Source of the DNA: Saccharomonospora cyanea NA-134 | Lineage (GTDB): Bacteria; Actinomycetota; Actinomycetes; Mycobacteriales; Pseudonocardiaceae | Reading direction: 5' to 3' | DNA: 64,000 nt | Assembly: GCF_000244975.1 (NCBI RefSeq) | Contig: NZ_CM001440.1 | Location: forward strand, 4,758,325-4,822,324 | Part shown: piece after piece, positions 11,946-20,107 of the stretch | How positions within the stretch are numbered: position 1 is the first letter of the stretch | How the letters are laid out: the number at the start of each line of letters is the position of its first letter | Notes under the pieces: generated by a model | Told to the model about the DNA's origin: nothing | Seen by the model: the letters and a program-made list of their open reading frames with translations, nothing else | Databases searched by the model: none | Translations under genes and position numbers: made by a program

Positions 11946-12623
11946 ATGCCAGGGCTCGACGGTGATCGGATCAGGAAGCGTCTCGACGAGGCACGGCTCT
12001 ACCTGTGCACGGACGCGCGCACACAGCGTGGCGATCTCGCCGAGTTCGTCGACGCGGCACTCGCGGGTGGCGTGGACATCGTGCAGTTGCGGGACAAGAC
12101 CGGCGGCGCACCGCTCGAAGCGGCCCAGGAGATCGCGGCGCTGGAGGTCCTCGCCGAGGCCTGCGCCCGCCACGGGGCGCTGCTCGCGGTCAACGACCGC
12201 GCCGACGTGGCGCTCGCCGTCGACGCCGACGTGCTGCATCTCGGACAGGACGACCTGCCGGTGCGGGTCGCCCGCCGGATCGTCGGTGAGGAACCCGTGA
12301 TCGGCCGTTCCACCCACTCGCCGGATCAGGCTCGCGCGGCGGCAACCGAAGCCGGTGTCGACTACTTCTGCGTGGGGCCCTGCTGGCCCACGCCCACCAA
12401 ACCCGGCAGGCCCGCGCCCGGCCTCGACCTCGTGCGCTCCGTGGCCTCCGAGGTCGAGACCGCGCGACCGTGGTTCGCCATCGGTGGCATCGACCTGCCG
12501 CGCCTGGACGACGTACTGGCGGCGGGCGCCCGCCGGGCCGTCGTGGTGCGGGCCATTACCGAGGCCGACGACCCGGCGGCGGCGGCGCGGGCCCTGCGGG
12601 AGGGCCTCACGCGCGCGGACTGA
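11946..12623 (+). CDS. thiE: Thiamine-phosphate synthase ThiE
   Basis: A 225-aa TIM-barrel enzyme joining the pyrimidine and thiazole halves to thiamine phosphate. Motifs visible are [59 protein letters not shown] (usually GPIFPTxTK) and AIGGID. It is divergent from thiO with only 147 nt between starts. That gap holds the thiO riboswitch on the minus strand and a leaderless promoter for thiE. Confidence 0.95.
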   Translation: MPGLDGDRIRKRLDEARLYLCTDARTQRGDLAEFVDAALAGGVDIVQLRDKTGGAPLEAAQEIAALEVLAEACARHGALLAVNDRADVALAVDADVLHLGQDDLPVRVARRIVGEEPVIGRSTHSPDQARAAATEAGVDYFCVGPCWPTPTKPGRPAPGLDLVRSVASEVETARPWFAIGGIDLPRLDDVLAAGARRAVVVRAITEADDPAAAARALREGLTRAD

Positions 12624-12631
12624 CCCCCCGG

Positions 12632-13516
12632 TCACTCCCGCGAGTACGACGGCGCCTGCTCCTCGGCGGGCTCTTCCGAGTGGGTCGGCCGCGCGGGCTC
12701 GCTGGGCTGCTCGCTCACCGACGTGCTCTCGCTGGGCCGCGTCGGCTCGGGCGTCTCGGTCCACTCCTCCGGTTCGCCGGTCGGCGCGGTCTCGCTCTCG
12801 GGCTCCTCACCGTCCTGGCCTGCCCCGGGCTCGGCGTCCGGCTCCGAGGTCGGCGTGGAGGAAGTGGCCTCGTCGCGCTGCTGCCGCTCGTCGTCCACGT
12901 CACCGTCCCGTGGTGACCGGTTTTCGCCGCCGGGACCGGAGTCACCGCGAACGATGCTGCTGAACGTGGTGGCGCCGTCCCCTGACAACGCCTTGCCCGT
13001 GACACCCTCGTAGCCGGTCACGACGAGCATGCCGATGACGAACGCCAGCGCGCTCGTGGCCGCCAGCACCGGACCCCTGCGTCGCCACCACTGCCGGCGC
13101 GCGCGGCTGTTCTCGGCCGCACCGGACGAGGCCAGCACCCGCGTCCGTTCCATGGCCGCCGCGTACTCGTCCAGCTGCTCCCGCGTGGGAGCCGGGAGGT
13201 ACACGGTCCGGTCCGGGTCCGGTTGCCCGCCGTGCCGGTCCCTCCTGCCACGGCGCCCCGACACCGCCCGGGCCGCCCGGGCCGCCTTCCTGGTCCGTTC
13301 CAGCGACCTCGTGAACAGCTCGCTGCCGACCGTCGTCACCACGCTGAGCAGTCCGGCACCGATCACCGTGCCGTACACGCCCAGTGTCGAGCACAGGAAC
13401 GCCGCCACCACCGCTGACAGCGCGGCGGCGACGACCTGCGCGGGCGACAGCCCGGACTTCTCCGACTTCTGCGACTCCCGCGTCTCGTCTCCGACCCTCG
13501 CCCTGTCGTCGCTCAT
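12632..13516 (-). CDS. Membrane protein with acidic proline-rich tail, unknown function
   Basis: About 294 aa from ATG 13516, which has a GAGAGG ribosome binding site; an ATG at 13546 sits directly on its own purine run and is less likely. Two or three membrane helices are predicted: ~30-65 (VVAAALSAVVAAFLCSTLG and following) and ~150-170 (AATSALAFVIGMLVVTG). A basic cytoplasmic stretch lies between them, and the C-terminal ~90 residues are Glu/Pro/Ser/Thr-rich and probably outside. No family is recognised. It ends 9 nt from the end of thiE, on the opposite strand. Confidence 0.65.
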   Translation of the reverse strand: MSDDRARVGDETRESQKSEKSGLSPAQVVAAALSAVVAAFLCSTLGVYGTVIGAGLLSVVTTVGSELFTRSLERTRKAARAARAVSGRRGRRDRHGGQPDPDRTVYLPAPTREQLDEYAAAMERTRVLASSGAAENSRARRQWWRRRGPVLAATSALAFVIGMLVVTGYEGVTGKALSGDGATTFSSIVRGDSGPGGENRSPRDGDVDDERQQRDEATSSTPTSEPDAEPGAGQDGEEPESETAPTGEPEEWTETPEPTRPSESTSVSEQPSEPARPTHSEEPAEEQAPSYSRE

Positions 13517-13679
13517 GCCTCTCGTTCCGCTCGCACTCCCCGACATCCCTCCAACGAGATAATCGTTCGAGCGGCTCCCGGTGTTGCCGGACGTGAGAAC
13601 AATTACGTCTCGTCCGGGCGCCGAGAGGCGGGGGCGCGCGGGCGGAGTCCGTCTACTGTGGCCCAGAGCGACGGAGTGG

Positions 13680-14414
13680 TCACGGACGGGTCAGCGTCGT
13701 GATGAACTTGTAGCGGTCGCCCCGGTAGATCGAGCGCACGTACTCGACCGGCTTGCCGTCGGAGGCGAACGTCTGCCGCGACAACAGCAACACCGGCATA
13801 CCGACGTCGGCGCCGAGCAGGTCCGCCTCCTGCGGCCCGGCGAGCGACGTCTCGATGGTCTCCTCCGCCCGGTCCAGCTGCACGCCGTAGCGGTCGCGCA
13901 ACGCCTCGTACAGCGAGCCGCCCGACGCGACGTGCTTACGCAACCCACGGAACCGTGACGACGGCAGGTGCGTGGTCTCCAGGGCCATGGGCTCGTCGTC
14001 GGCGAGCCGGAGCCTGCGCAACCGCAACACCTTGGCGCCGGTGCGGATGCCGAGCAACCTCGGCAACTCGCCCTCGGCCGGGATCTCGTCGATCTCCAAC
14101 ACCCGCGACGACGGTTCCCTGCCCTGCGCGCGGATGTCCTCGGTGTAGGAGGACAACTCCAACCGCTGGGCCAGTTTGGGTTCCGCGGCGAACGTGCCCT
14201 TGCCCTGCACCCGGTGCAGCCGGCCCTCCGCCGTCAGATCGGCGAGCGCCTGCCGGACCGTGGTCCTGGAGACGGTGAACTCCGTCGCCAGGGCCCGCTC
14301 CGTCGGAATGGCCGATCCGGCGGGCAGGGACTCCAACAAGTCGAGCAGGTGTTGTTTGAGCGCCCAGTACTTCGGCTCCCGGTGCGCTCGCGTGCCGGAA
14401 AGCGTCTCCACCAT
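13680..14414 (-). CDS. dasR: DasR-type GntR/HutC regulator of amino-sugar metabolism
   Basis: A 244-aa GntR protein. The N-terminal winged helix (residues ~15-75) contains [20 protein letters not shown] and [13 protein letters not shown]. The C-terminal UTRA effector domain contains [37 protein letters not shown] and [10 protein letters not shown]. These segments match Streptomyces DasR closely as I remember it; that protein represses N-acetylglucosamine and chitin genes and is released by phosphorylated amino sugars. ATG 14414 has a GAGGGAG ribosome binding site; a GTG at 14429 is less well placed. It is divergent from a sugar isomerase/kinase pair, with a dre-like palindrome between. Confidence 0.87.
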   Translation of the reverse strand: MVETLSGTRAHREPKYWALKQHLLDLLESLPAGSAIPTERALATEFTVSRTTVRQALADLTAEGRLHRVQGKGTFAAEPKLAQRLELSSYTEDIRAQGREPSSRVLEIDEIPAEGELPRLLGIRTGAKVLRLRRLRLADDEPMALETTHLPSSRFRGLRKHVASGGSLYEALRDRYGVQLDRAEETIETSLAGPQEADLLGADVGMPVLLLSRQTFASDGKPVEYVRSIYRGDRYKFITTLTRP

Positions 14415-14491
14415 TGCCGACTCCCTCACTAAGACACCTACCCCCTCACCCCAGAACGTACCCTTCGGATAGTACGTTGAACGTGGTCATT

Positions 14492-14507
14492 ATTGGTCTA
14501 GACCGGT
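14492..14507. promoter_or_regulatory. dre-like operator between dasR and the amino-sugar genes
   Basis: ATTGGTCTAGACCGGT contains the perfect palindrome GGTCTAGACC (14495-14504). It matches the Streptomyces DasR consensus ACTGGTCTAGACCACT at 13 of 16 positions. It lies 78 nt from the dasR start and 40 nt from the isomerase start, so it could control both. Confidence 0.75.
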
Positions 14508-14546
14508 GAGGCGTGCGACCGCTGTGACCGGCTCGGGTGAAAGCAG

Positions 14547-15602
14547 GTGACGACCGTGAACGACACCGGACCAGGCAGGCACATGGCCGCCGAGGTGGCC
14601 CAGCAGCCGGACGTGCTCGCCGGGTTGGTCCAGGCACGTTCCGACATCGCCGAGGTCGCCGCCCGGGTCGCGCAGCGGCGGCCCCGGTTCGTTCTGCTGG
14701 CGGCCAGGGGATCGAGCGACCACGCCGCCCTCTACGCGAAGTACCTCGTCGAGGTGCTGTTGGGCCTGCCCGCGGGGCTCGTGTCGCCGTCGACCACGAC
14801 GCTGTACCACGCCGAGCAGGACCTCACCGACGTCCTGCTGGTCTCCATCAGCCAGAGCGGTGGCTCCTACGACCTGCTGGAGGTCACGCAGACCGCACGC
14901 TCGCGCGGCGCGCTGACCGTGGCCGTCACCAACACCCCGTCGTCGCCGCTCACCGAGGCCGCCGAGCTTTCGGTGGACGTCCGCGCGGGCACCGAACACG
15001 CGGTCGCCGCCACCAAGACCTACTCCGCGACGCTGCTGGCCCTGTACCTGCTGGTGGACGCGGTCCGTGGTGGCAGGGCGGAGCACGTCGCGGGCATCGG
15101 TGAACTGGCCGCGCGCACCCTCGCCGACACGGCGGACGACGTCGAACGGGCCGTCGAGCGGTACCGGTTCGCCGACCGCATCCTGACCACGGCCCGCGGC
15201 TACTCGTTCGCCACGGCGCTGGAGGGCTCGCTGAAACTCGCGGAGACGAGCTACCTCGCCACCCGCGCCTACAGCGGCGCCGACCTCCTGCACGGTCCCG
15301 TCGCGGCCGTCGACTCCGAGACCGCCGTGCTGGGCGTCACCAGCATCGGCCGTGGTGGCACCGCGATGTTCGACGTGCTCGACACGGTGTCGCAGCGCGG
15401 CGCGGACGTGCTGTGCGTGGGTTCGGCGGCGCGTTCGGTGCCGTCCGCGGCGCTGAACGTCACCGTTCCCGAGACGGCCGAGGAAGCCTCCCCGATCCTG
15501 GAGGTGCTGCCGATCCAGCGACTGGCGTTGGGGCTCGCGCTCGCGCGTGGTTTCGACCCCGACTCCCCGCGTGGACTGCGCAAGGTGACGAGGACGCGAT
15601 GA
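14547..15602 (+). CDS. SIS-domain sugar isomerase, glucosamine-6-phosphate deaminase-like
   Basis: A 351-aa protein with two SIS domains (residues ~35-170 and ~205-340), like the isomerase half of GlmS without the glutaminase part. Sugar-phosphate binding segments include LAARGSSDHAALYAKY, SISQSGGSYDLLEV, EHAVAATKTYSATLLAL and LLHGPVAAVD. Proteins of this build (NagB-II type) convert glucosamine-6-phosphate to fructose-6-phosphate. The stop overlaps the next kinase gene (ATGA), and a dre-like operator lies upstream. The pair thus reads as GlcNAc use under DasR. The exact substrate is inferred. Confidence 0.8.
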   Translation: MTTVNDTGPGRHMAAEVAQQPDVLAGLVQARSDIAEVAARVAQRRPRFVLLAARGSSDHAALYAKYLVEVLLGLPAGLVSPSTTTLYHAEQDLTDVLLVSISQSGGSYDLLEVTQTARSRGALTVAVTNTPSSPLTEAAELSVDVRAGTEHAVAATKTYSATLLALYLLVDAVRGGRAEHVAGIGELAARTLADTADDVERAVERYRFADRILTTARGYSFATALEGSLKLAETSYLATRAYSGADLLHGPVAAVDSETAVLGVTSIGRGGTAMFDVLDTVSQRGADVLCVGSAARSVPSAALNVTVPETAEEASPILEVLPIQRLALGLALARGFDPDSPRGLRKVTRTR

Positions 15603-16639
15603 GGCTCGCGGTCGGGGTGGACGCGGGTGGCACGTCCACGCGTGCCTGGGTCGTCGACGACGAAGGTCGGGTGCTCGGCACGGGCACGGCGGGTGGTGCG
15701 AACCCGAACTCCCACCCGCCGGAGTCCGCGGCGCGGGCGATGGCCGAGGCGATAGCCACCGCCATGAGTGACTCCGACCCGGCCGAGGTTCGCGCGTGGG
15801 TGATCGGCATGGCGGGCCGCAGCAAACTCACCGATCCACGTATCGCCGCCGTGTTCGAGCGTGAGTGGAACGACCTCGGCTTCGTCCACGCCGGGCGGCC
15901 CCGACTCGTCTCCGACGCGGTGGCCGCCTTCGTGTCGGCGACGCCCGAACCCGACGGCACCGTGCTCGTCGCGGGCACGGGCTCCGTCGCGGGCCGTATC
16001 CGCGGCCGCGACATGGTCGCCACCGTCGGCGGCTACGGCTGGCTCCTCGGCGACGAGGGCTCGGGTTTCTGGCTCGGCAGGCAGGCCGTGCGGACGACGC
16101 TCGACGTCCTGAACGGGAACCACCCGCCGTCACTGCTGGCCGACGCCGTGCTCGACCAGGCGGGTATCGACCCGCACGCCCCCGACGCCGCCTTCCGTCT
16201 CATCACCGCCGCCAACGCCGAGTCGCCGGTACACCTGGCTCGCTTCGCTCCGCTGGTGAGCGCCGCCCACGCCGAAGGCGACGCCGCGGCGATCTCCCTC
16301 GTGGAGCAGGCGGCGGCGTTGCTCACCGAGACGGCCCTCGCCGCACGCGACGAGGGCGAGACGACCCCGGTGGTGCTCGTCGGCAGTGTGCTCGGGCCCG
16401 CGAGCCCGGTGGGCGACGCTGTGCGCGCGGCCCTGCACGCCTCCGCGGACGTGCCCGTCCTCGGCAGCGACGACGGTGCGCTGGGAGCGGCCTGGCTCGC
16501 GGCGCTGGACGCGTTCGGCCCCGGCATGCCACGCCCGAAAACGGGTACGGTGGAAGAAGGCCCCCGGACCTCCCCCTCGCCGGGGGCCGTTTCCCCGCCC
16601 TCCAGGCCCTCCAAGTCCTCCTGGCCCGCGCGGGGTTAG
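15599..16639 (+). CDS. nagK: N-acetylglucosamine kinase (BadF/BadG/BcrA/BcrD family)
   Basis: A 346-aa sugar kinase of the ASKHA fold. Phosphate-1 motif VGVDAGGTSTRAWV is at the start, phosphate-2 region VLVAGTGSVAGRI near residue 123, then GGYGWLLGDEGSGFWLG, and the adenosine motif VVLVGSVLG near 261. It likely makes GlcNAc-6-phosphate, feeding the overlapping upstream isomerase. The family normally ends soon after DDGALGAAWLAAL. Here about 35 more residues follow, rich in Pro and Ser, and their DNA contains a terminator hairpin. The stop overlaps that of the convergent DUF3159 gene. Confidence 0.85.
   Translation: MRLAVGVDAGGTSTRAWVVDDEGRVLGTGTAGGANPNSHPPESAARAMAEAIATAMSDSDPAEVRAWVIGMAGRSKLTDPRIAAVFEREWNDLGFVHAGRPRLVSDAVAAFVSATPEPDGTVLVAGTGSVAGRIRGRDMVATVGGYGWLLGDEGSGFWLGRQAVRTTLDVLNGNHPPSLLADAVLDQAGIDPHAPDAAFRLITAANAESPVHLARFAPLVSAAHAEGDAAAISLVEQAAALLTETALAARDEGETTPVVLVGSVLGPASPVGDAVRAALHASADVPVLGSDDGALGAAWLAALDAFGPGMPRPKTGTVEEGPRTSPSPGAVSPPSRPSKSSWPARG
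16559..16588 (+). terminator. Hairpin inside the 3' end of nagK
   Basis: GGCCCCCGG (16559-16567) pairs with CCGGGGGCC (16580-16588), followed by GTTTCC. It looks like a factor-independent terminator but lies about 50 nt before the stop codon. Confidence 0.6.
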
Positions 16640-17307
16640 ATCGTGTTGCCCGTCGTGGCAGGCTGCGAGGGATGCCGTAGTCCCGGATGGTCGTCGGGCA
16701 GGCACCGGTACAGCACCCAGCCGCTCACCACGAGCGTCGCCAGCACCAGCGGCCACGACAGCACCACCCGCGCGACGCTCAACGCCACGACGGCGTCCGC
16801 GGTCCAGAGCGCGCCGAACACAACCACCCGAATCAGGTACTGGGCCACCCACACCCAGCTGGCCCGCGAGTAGGCGCGCACGAGTGCCGGATCCGAACGC
16901 CACCGGGTCCTCTGCCCCAGCACGAATCCGACGACCACACCGAGCAACGGCCAGCGCACGACGATGCTGACCGCCCACGCGAGCGCGCTCGCGACGTTGG
17001 AGAGCAGCTGCGGCAGGAAGAAGTCCACCGCTCGCCCCGTGTACAGGGCGATCAACGCGGCCACGACCACCGCGGCGAGGCTCACCAGCACGGCACCGGC
17101 CCGGCCACCGCGCACGATCCGGACCGCTCCGACCACGATGCTCACGGCGACGGCGGCAGCCGCCCCCCAGCCGATGGAGGAACCTCCGGCGAACCAGCCG
17201 ATCCCGAACGCGACGGGCGGAAGGCTCGCGTCGAGAGCGCCTTTCCGACCGCCGAGGAGACTCGCCAGCGACTCGCGCCGATCGTTGCTCGCAGGACCCT
17301 CGCTCAC
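16636..17307 (-). CDS. DUF3159 family membrane protein
   Basis: A 223-aa membrane protein with about five or six helices (for example FGIGWFAGGSSIGWGAAAAV, then VLVSLAAVVVAALIALY and YLIRVVVFGALWTADAVVAL). The pattern RPLLG-like WPLLGVVVGF and ALVRAYSRASWVWVAQY matches the actinobacterial DUF3159 family. GTG 17307 has a GGAGAG site; the frame stays open to 17430 but that part does not look like protein. Function unknown. Its stop codon overlaps that of nagK on the other strand by 3 to 4 nt. Confidence 0.8.
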   Translation of the reverse strand: MSEGPASNDRRESLASLLGGRKGALDASLPPVAFGIGWFAGGSSIGWGAAAAVAVSIVVGAVRIVRGGRAGAVLVSLAAVVVAALIALYTGRAVDFFLPQLLSNVASALAWAVSIVVRWPLLGVVVGFVLGQRTRWRSDPALVRAYSRASWVWVAQYLIRVVVFGALWTADAVVALSVARVVLSWPLVLATLVVSGWVLYRCLPDDHPGLRHPSQPATTGNTI

Positions 17308-17518
17308 CTCTCCAGCCTGCCCCAAAGACGCTCGCCGTCGTGGCTTCGCGACCACGAGAGGTTCACCACACCCCCCGAAAACCCCAGGAAAAGCGGGGAA
17401 AATTGTGGGGGTCCGGGGGTTGCGATCCAACCGACGGTAGCGTAAGTGCGGATCGCGGGTGCACCCTGTCGGGTCGTCTGCGGGATTTTCACAGGGGCTT
17501 TACTGGGAGGAGACGTCG

Positions 17519-18334
17519 GTGATCCAATTCGACAGTTACGTTGCGATCGGGGACAGCTTCACTGAGGGCCTCAACGACACGCTCCCCGACGGCTCGTTCC
17601 GCGGCTGGGCCGACAGGCTGGCCGAGATTCTCGCCGGCGACCGCGACGACTTCCGCTACGCGAACCTCGCCATCCGCGGCAAGATGCTCACCGAGATCAT
17701 GGAAGAGCAGCTGCCCGTCGCGCTCGACATCAAGCCCGACCTCGTCACCGTGTGCGCGGGCGGCAACGACATCATCGTGCCCGGCGCCGACGTGGACGAG
17801 GTGGCGAACGAGTTCGAGAAGGGCATCGCGAAACTGCGCGAGGCGGGCATCGAGGTGCTGATCTTCACCGGGCCCGACACCAAACGCCTCTCGGTGATGA
17901 GCATCCTGCGCAGCAAGGTCGGCATCTACAACGCCCACCTGTGGGCCATCGCCGACCGGCACGGCGCGAAGGTCGTCGACCTCTGGGCCATGCACGTGCT
18001 GCACGACCTGCGCGCGTGGAGCGACGACCGGCTGCACTTCACGCCCGAGGGACACCGCCGTATCGCCCTGCGCGCCGCCGAGGTCCTGGGTGTGCCCACC
18101 GGGAGCGACTGGCGCGAGCCGTGGCCCGAGATCACCGAGCCCGTCAACTGGCTGACTCTTCGGCGTTCCGACCTGGAGTGGACGAAGACGCACCTGTTGC
18201 CGTGGATCCGCAGGCAGCTTCGTGGTGAGTCGATGGGTGACGGCGTCCTGCCGAAACGCCCGCACCTCGCCCCGCTGGTGACCGCGAAGACGCTCGCGGA
18301 GCAGGCTCTCACCGAACGGACCCGCTCCGCCTGA
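17519..18334 (+). CDS. SGNH/GDSL-family hydrolase
   Basis: A 271-aa hydrolase. Block I is YVAIGDSFTEGLND with nucleophile S13, block III is VCAGGNDIIVPG, and block V is DDRLHFTPEGHRRIA with the catalytic Asp and His. There is no signal peptide, so it acts in the cytoplasm, probably as an esterase or lipase on an unknown small substrate. GTG 17519 follows a strong GGGAGGAG site; an in-frame ATG at 17459 has none. The protein carries a C-terminal extension (~200-271) with a WTKTHLLPWIRRQLRG segment typical of actinobacterial members. Confidence 0.87.
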   Translation: MIQFDSYVAIGDSFTEGLNDTLPDGSFRGWADRLAEILAGDRDDFRYANLAIRGKMLTEIMEEQLPVALDIKPDLVTVCAGGNDIIVPGADVDEVANEFEKGIAKLREAGIEVLIFTGPDTKRLSVMSILRSKVGIYNAHLWAIADRHGAKVVDLWAMHVLHDLRAWSDDRLHFTPEGHRRIALRAAEVLGVPTGSDWREPWPEITEPVNWLTLRRSDLEWTKTHLLPWIRRQLRGESMGDGVLPKRPHLAPLVTAKTLAEQALTERTRSA

Positions 18335-18341
18335 GCGGAGC
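18324..18341 (+). terminator. Hairpin overlapping the SGNH hydrolase stop codon
   Basis: GCTCCGC (18324-18330) and GCGGAGC (18335-18341) form a 7-bp stem around the CTGA loop that includes the stop codon. A weak terminator is possible. Confidence 0.4.
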
Positions 18342-18383
18342 TCCGCGGCCTTTCGGACGTCGCGTGGGCCGGGCAGGCGGGCC

Positions 18384-18389
18384 TACAGT
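18384..18389 (+). promoter_or_regulatory. -10 box of the OmpA-family gene (leaderless)
   Basis: TACAGT ends 6 nt before ATG 18396 and no ribosome binding site is present. Confidence 0.45.
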
Positions 18390-18395
18390 CACGGT

Positions 18396-19109
18396 ATGCC
18401 CGCCCCACGCGTCCTCGCCGCACTCGCCGCACTGGCGGTGCTGGTCAGCGGTGTGCTCGCTTCGGTGGCGACCCTCGTCGAGCGGGACGGCATCGAGGCC
18501 GACCTCACCACCCGGTCGCGGGAGGCGCTCGCCCGGTACCGCGTGCCCGCCGACGTGGTGGACTTCTCCGGCCGCGACGCCACCGTCTCGGCGCGTTCGC
18601 CGCGTTCGGCGTTGCTCGCGAAGGCCGTGGTCGAGAGCGTCGACGGGGTGCGCTCGGTGGACGTCGTCACCACCGGCTCGCACGACGGCCCGCCGGGTGC
18701 GCACCTCGGCGCCCTGGTCGACCCCGGCACCGACGACGCCGCCGCCAAGGCGCGTCTTCAGTGGTCGCTCGACAGGGTGCTCGCCGACACCCCGATCACC
18801 TTCCTGCCGGATTCCGCCCGCCTCACGTCCGACGGCGAGGCGGCGGTGGCGAAGGTCGCCGAATCACTGGTCGAGGCTCCCACGGATTGGCGGTTCGAGG
18901 TAGGCGGCCACGTGGCGCGGGTACCCGGGGCGGACCCGGAGAGCGCCGAGGAGCTGTCGTACGAGCGTGCCGAGGCGGTGACGGAGGAGCTGGTGAACCT
19001 CGGCATCTCACCCGAACAGGTGGAAGCTGTTGGTTACGGTGACACCCGTCCCCTGTCGGAACACGGCACGTCCCCGACCGACCGCAGAGTGGAGATCAGC
19101 GTGCGGTAG
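18396..19109 (+). CDS. BON-like/OmpA-family membrane-anchored protein (ArfA-like)
   Basis: A 237-aa protein. An N-terminal membrane anchor or signal (residues ~5-27) is followed by a BON-like half domain (~30-95, VVDFSGRDATVSARSP then VVESVDGVRSVDVV) and a C-terminal OmpA peptidoglycan-binding domain (~125-237, ITFLPDSARLTSDG, then RAEAVTEELVNLGI, VEAVGYGDTRPL and DRRVEISV). This order resembles M. tuberculosis ArfA (OmpATb), though shorter. The next gene is a small one-helix protein, as in the arfABC operon. It likely sits in the envelope, binding peptidoglycan. Any acid-adaptation role is inferred from the mycobacterial case. Confidence 0.75.
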   Translation: MPAPRVLAALAALAVLVSGVLASVATLVERDGIEADLTTRSREALARYRVPADVVDFSGRDATVSARSPRSALLAKAVVESVDGVRSVDVVTTGSHDGPPGAHLGALVDPGTDDAAAKARLQWSLDRVLADTPITFLPDSARLTSDGEAAVAKVAESLVEAPTDWRFEVGGHVARVPGADPESAEELSYERAEAVTEELVNLGISPEQVEAVGYGDTRPLSEHGTSPTDRRVEISVR

Positions 19110-19147
19110 CGCCTCGGCACAGAGCGTGACCTGGCAGGAGGCGCACG

Positions 19148-19552
19148 ATGCTGTGGTTGTTCGGCGAGATCTGGTTGTGGTTGCTGATCGCGTTCGTACT
19201 GGGACTCGCACTGGCGGCGTCCGCCTTCCTCACCATGCGACGCCACAGGCGCGCATCGGCCGACGACCGCCCGACCGAAGTGACACCGCGGGTCACGGAA
19301 CCCTCCGAGACCGAACGCACACAGCGCATCCAGCGGATCGGCCCCCAGCCGGGTCCCGGTGAGCGGCCGTCGCCGTCCGGTGCGGCCGCCGGGCACGCCG
19401 GCACCGGACCCGAGGTCGACGAGAGCCCCGACGAGGGCAGGCGTCAGGGTGTGCTGCCCGTGTCGGCCTCGGAGTGGCACGTCCGCAACGAATGGCCGGA
19501 CGAACGTGACGTCACGGTGGCCGAGGAGAACCGCCCGCGGCGCGAGCACTGA
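19148..19552 (+). CDS. Small one-helix membrane protein next to the OmpA gene (ArfB/ArfC-like layout)
   Basis: A 134-aa protein with a single Trp/Leu-rich helix at residues ~1-28 (MLWLFGEIWLWLLIAFVLGL), followed by TMRRHRR and a long polar, Pro/Glu/Arg-rich cytoplasmic tail. AGGAGG lies 6 nt before ATG 19148. It follows the OmpA-family gene by 38 nt on the same strand. The topology recalls the accessory proteins encoded with mycobacterial ArfA, but I see no firm sequence match, so the relation rests on position and topology. Confidence 0.6.
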   Translation: MLWLFGEIWLWLLIAFVLGLALAASAFLTMRRHRRASADDRPTEVTPRVTEPSETERTQRIQRIGPQPGPGERPSPSGAAAGHAGTGPEVDESPDEGRRQGVLPVSASEWHVRNEWPDERDVTVAEENRPRREH

Positions 19553-19615
19553 CGGGGCGGGCTGATAGGTTGCCGGTTGATTCCCCGGTTCACGTTCGTA
19601 GTCGAAGGATCGTGC

Positions 19616-20107
19616 ATGCCGCTACCGCACTGGACGTCGGAGAACGTTCTCCCGCCCGGGCGGCACCAGGCCGACCTCTCCGACCTCTACGAACGCCTCG
19701 TGTGGGACGCCCCGTACCGCAACGAGCGCGAGATCCTGTTCAGTGCGCTGAGCGGGTACCTCGGCGTGGTGTGCAGGCTGATCCCGTCGGGTCGCGCGTG
19801 GATCGGCGGCGGTCTCACCGTTCGCTCGGCAACCGTGCCGCACGACGTCGACGTGGTGCTCATCCCGGACGAGTGGGGTGCGCTCAAGCGACTCGGCGAA
19901 CCGGCGCGGTCGACCTTCTACGGCATGTTCACCCTCAAAGGTGTGATCGCGGAGAATCCCGCGATGTACCTCGACCGGATACAGCCCGTCAGCGGGCTGG
20001 TGGACGGTTTCCTGTGCCACCCCGGTGACGAGGAGGCCTGGGAGGCGGTGTGGTCGCGCGGCCCCGTCCCCGGCTCGGTGAAGGGCTTCGCGGAGGTGGT
20101 GTGGTGA
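19616..20107 (+). CDS. Nucleotidyltransferase-fold-like protein, unknown function
   Basis: A 163-aa protein. The segment WIGGGLTVRSATVPHDVDVV (residues ~62-81) fits the nucleotidyltransferase signature of a Gly-Gly turn followed by Asp-x-Asp about a dozen residues later, seen in AbiEii/MNT-type proteins. The later acidic residue of the active site is not clearly identified. Start is ATG 19616 with GAAGGA upstream. A TTG at 19577, just after a TAGGTT -10 box, would add 13 residues. The stop overlaps the next gene (GTGA), so the two products probably work together. A VapBC pair follows on the other strand. Confidence 0.6.
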   Translation: MPLPHWTSENVLPPGRHQADLSDLYERLVWDAPYRNEREILFSALSGYLGVVCRLIPSGRAWIGGGLTVRSATVPHDVDVVLIPDEWGALKRLGEPARSTFYGMFTLKGVIAENPAMYLDRIQPVSGLVDGFLCHPGDEEAWEAVWSRGPVPGSVKGFAEVVW

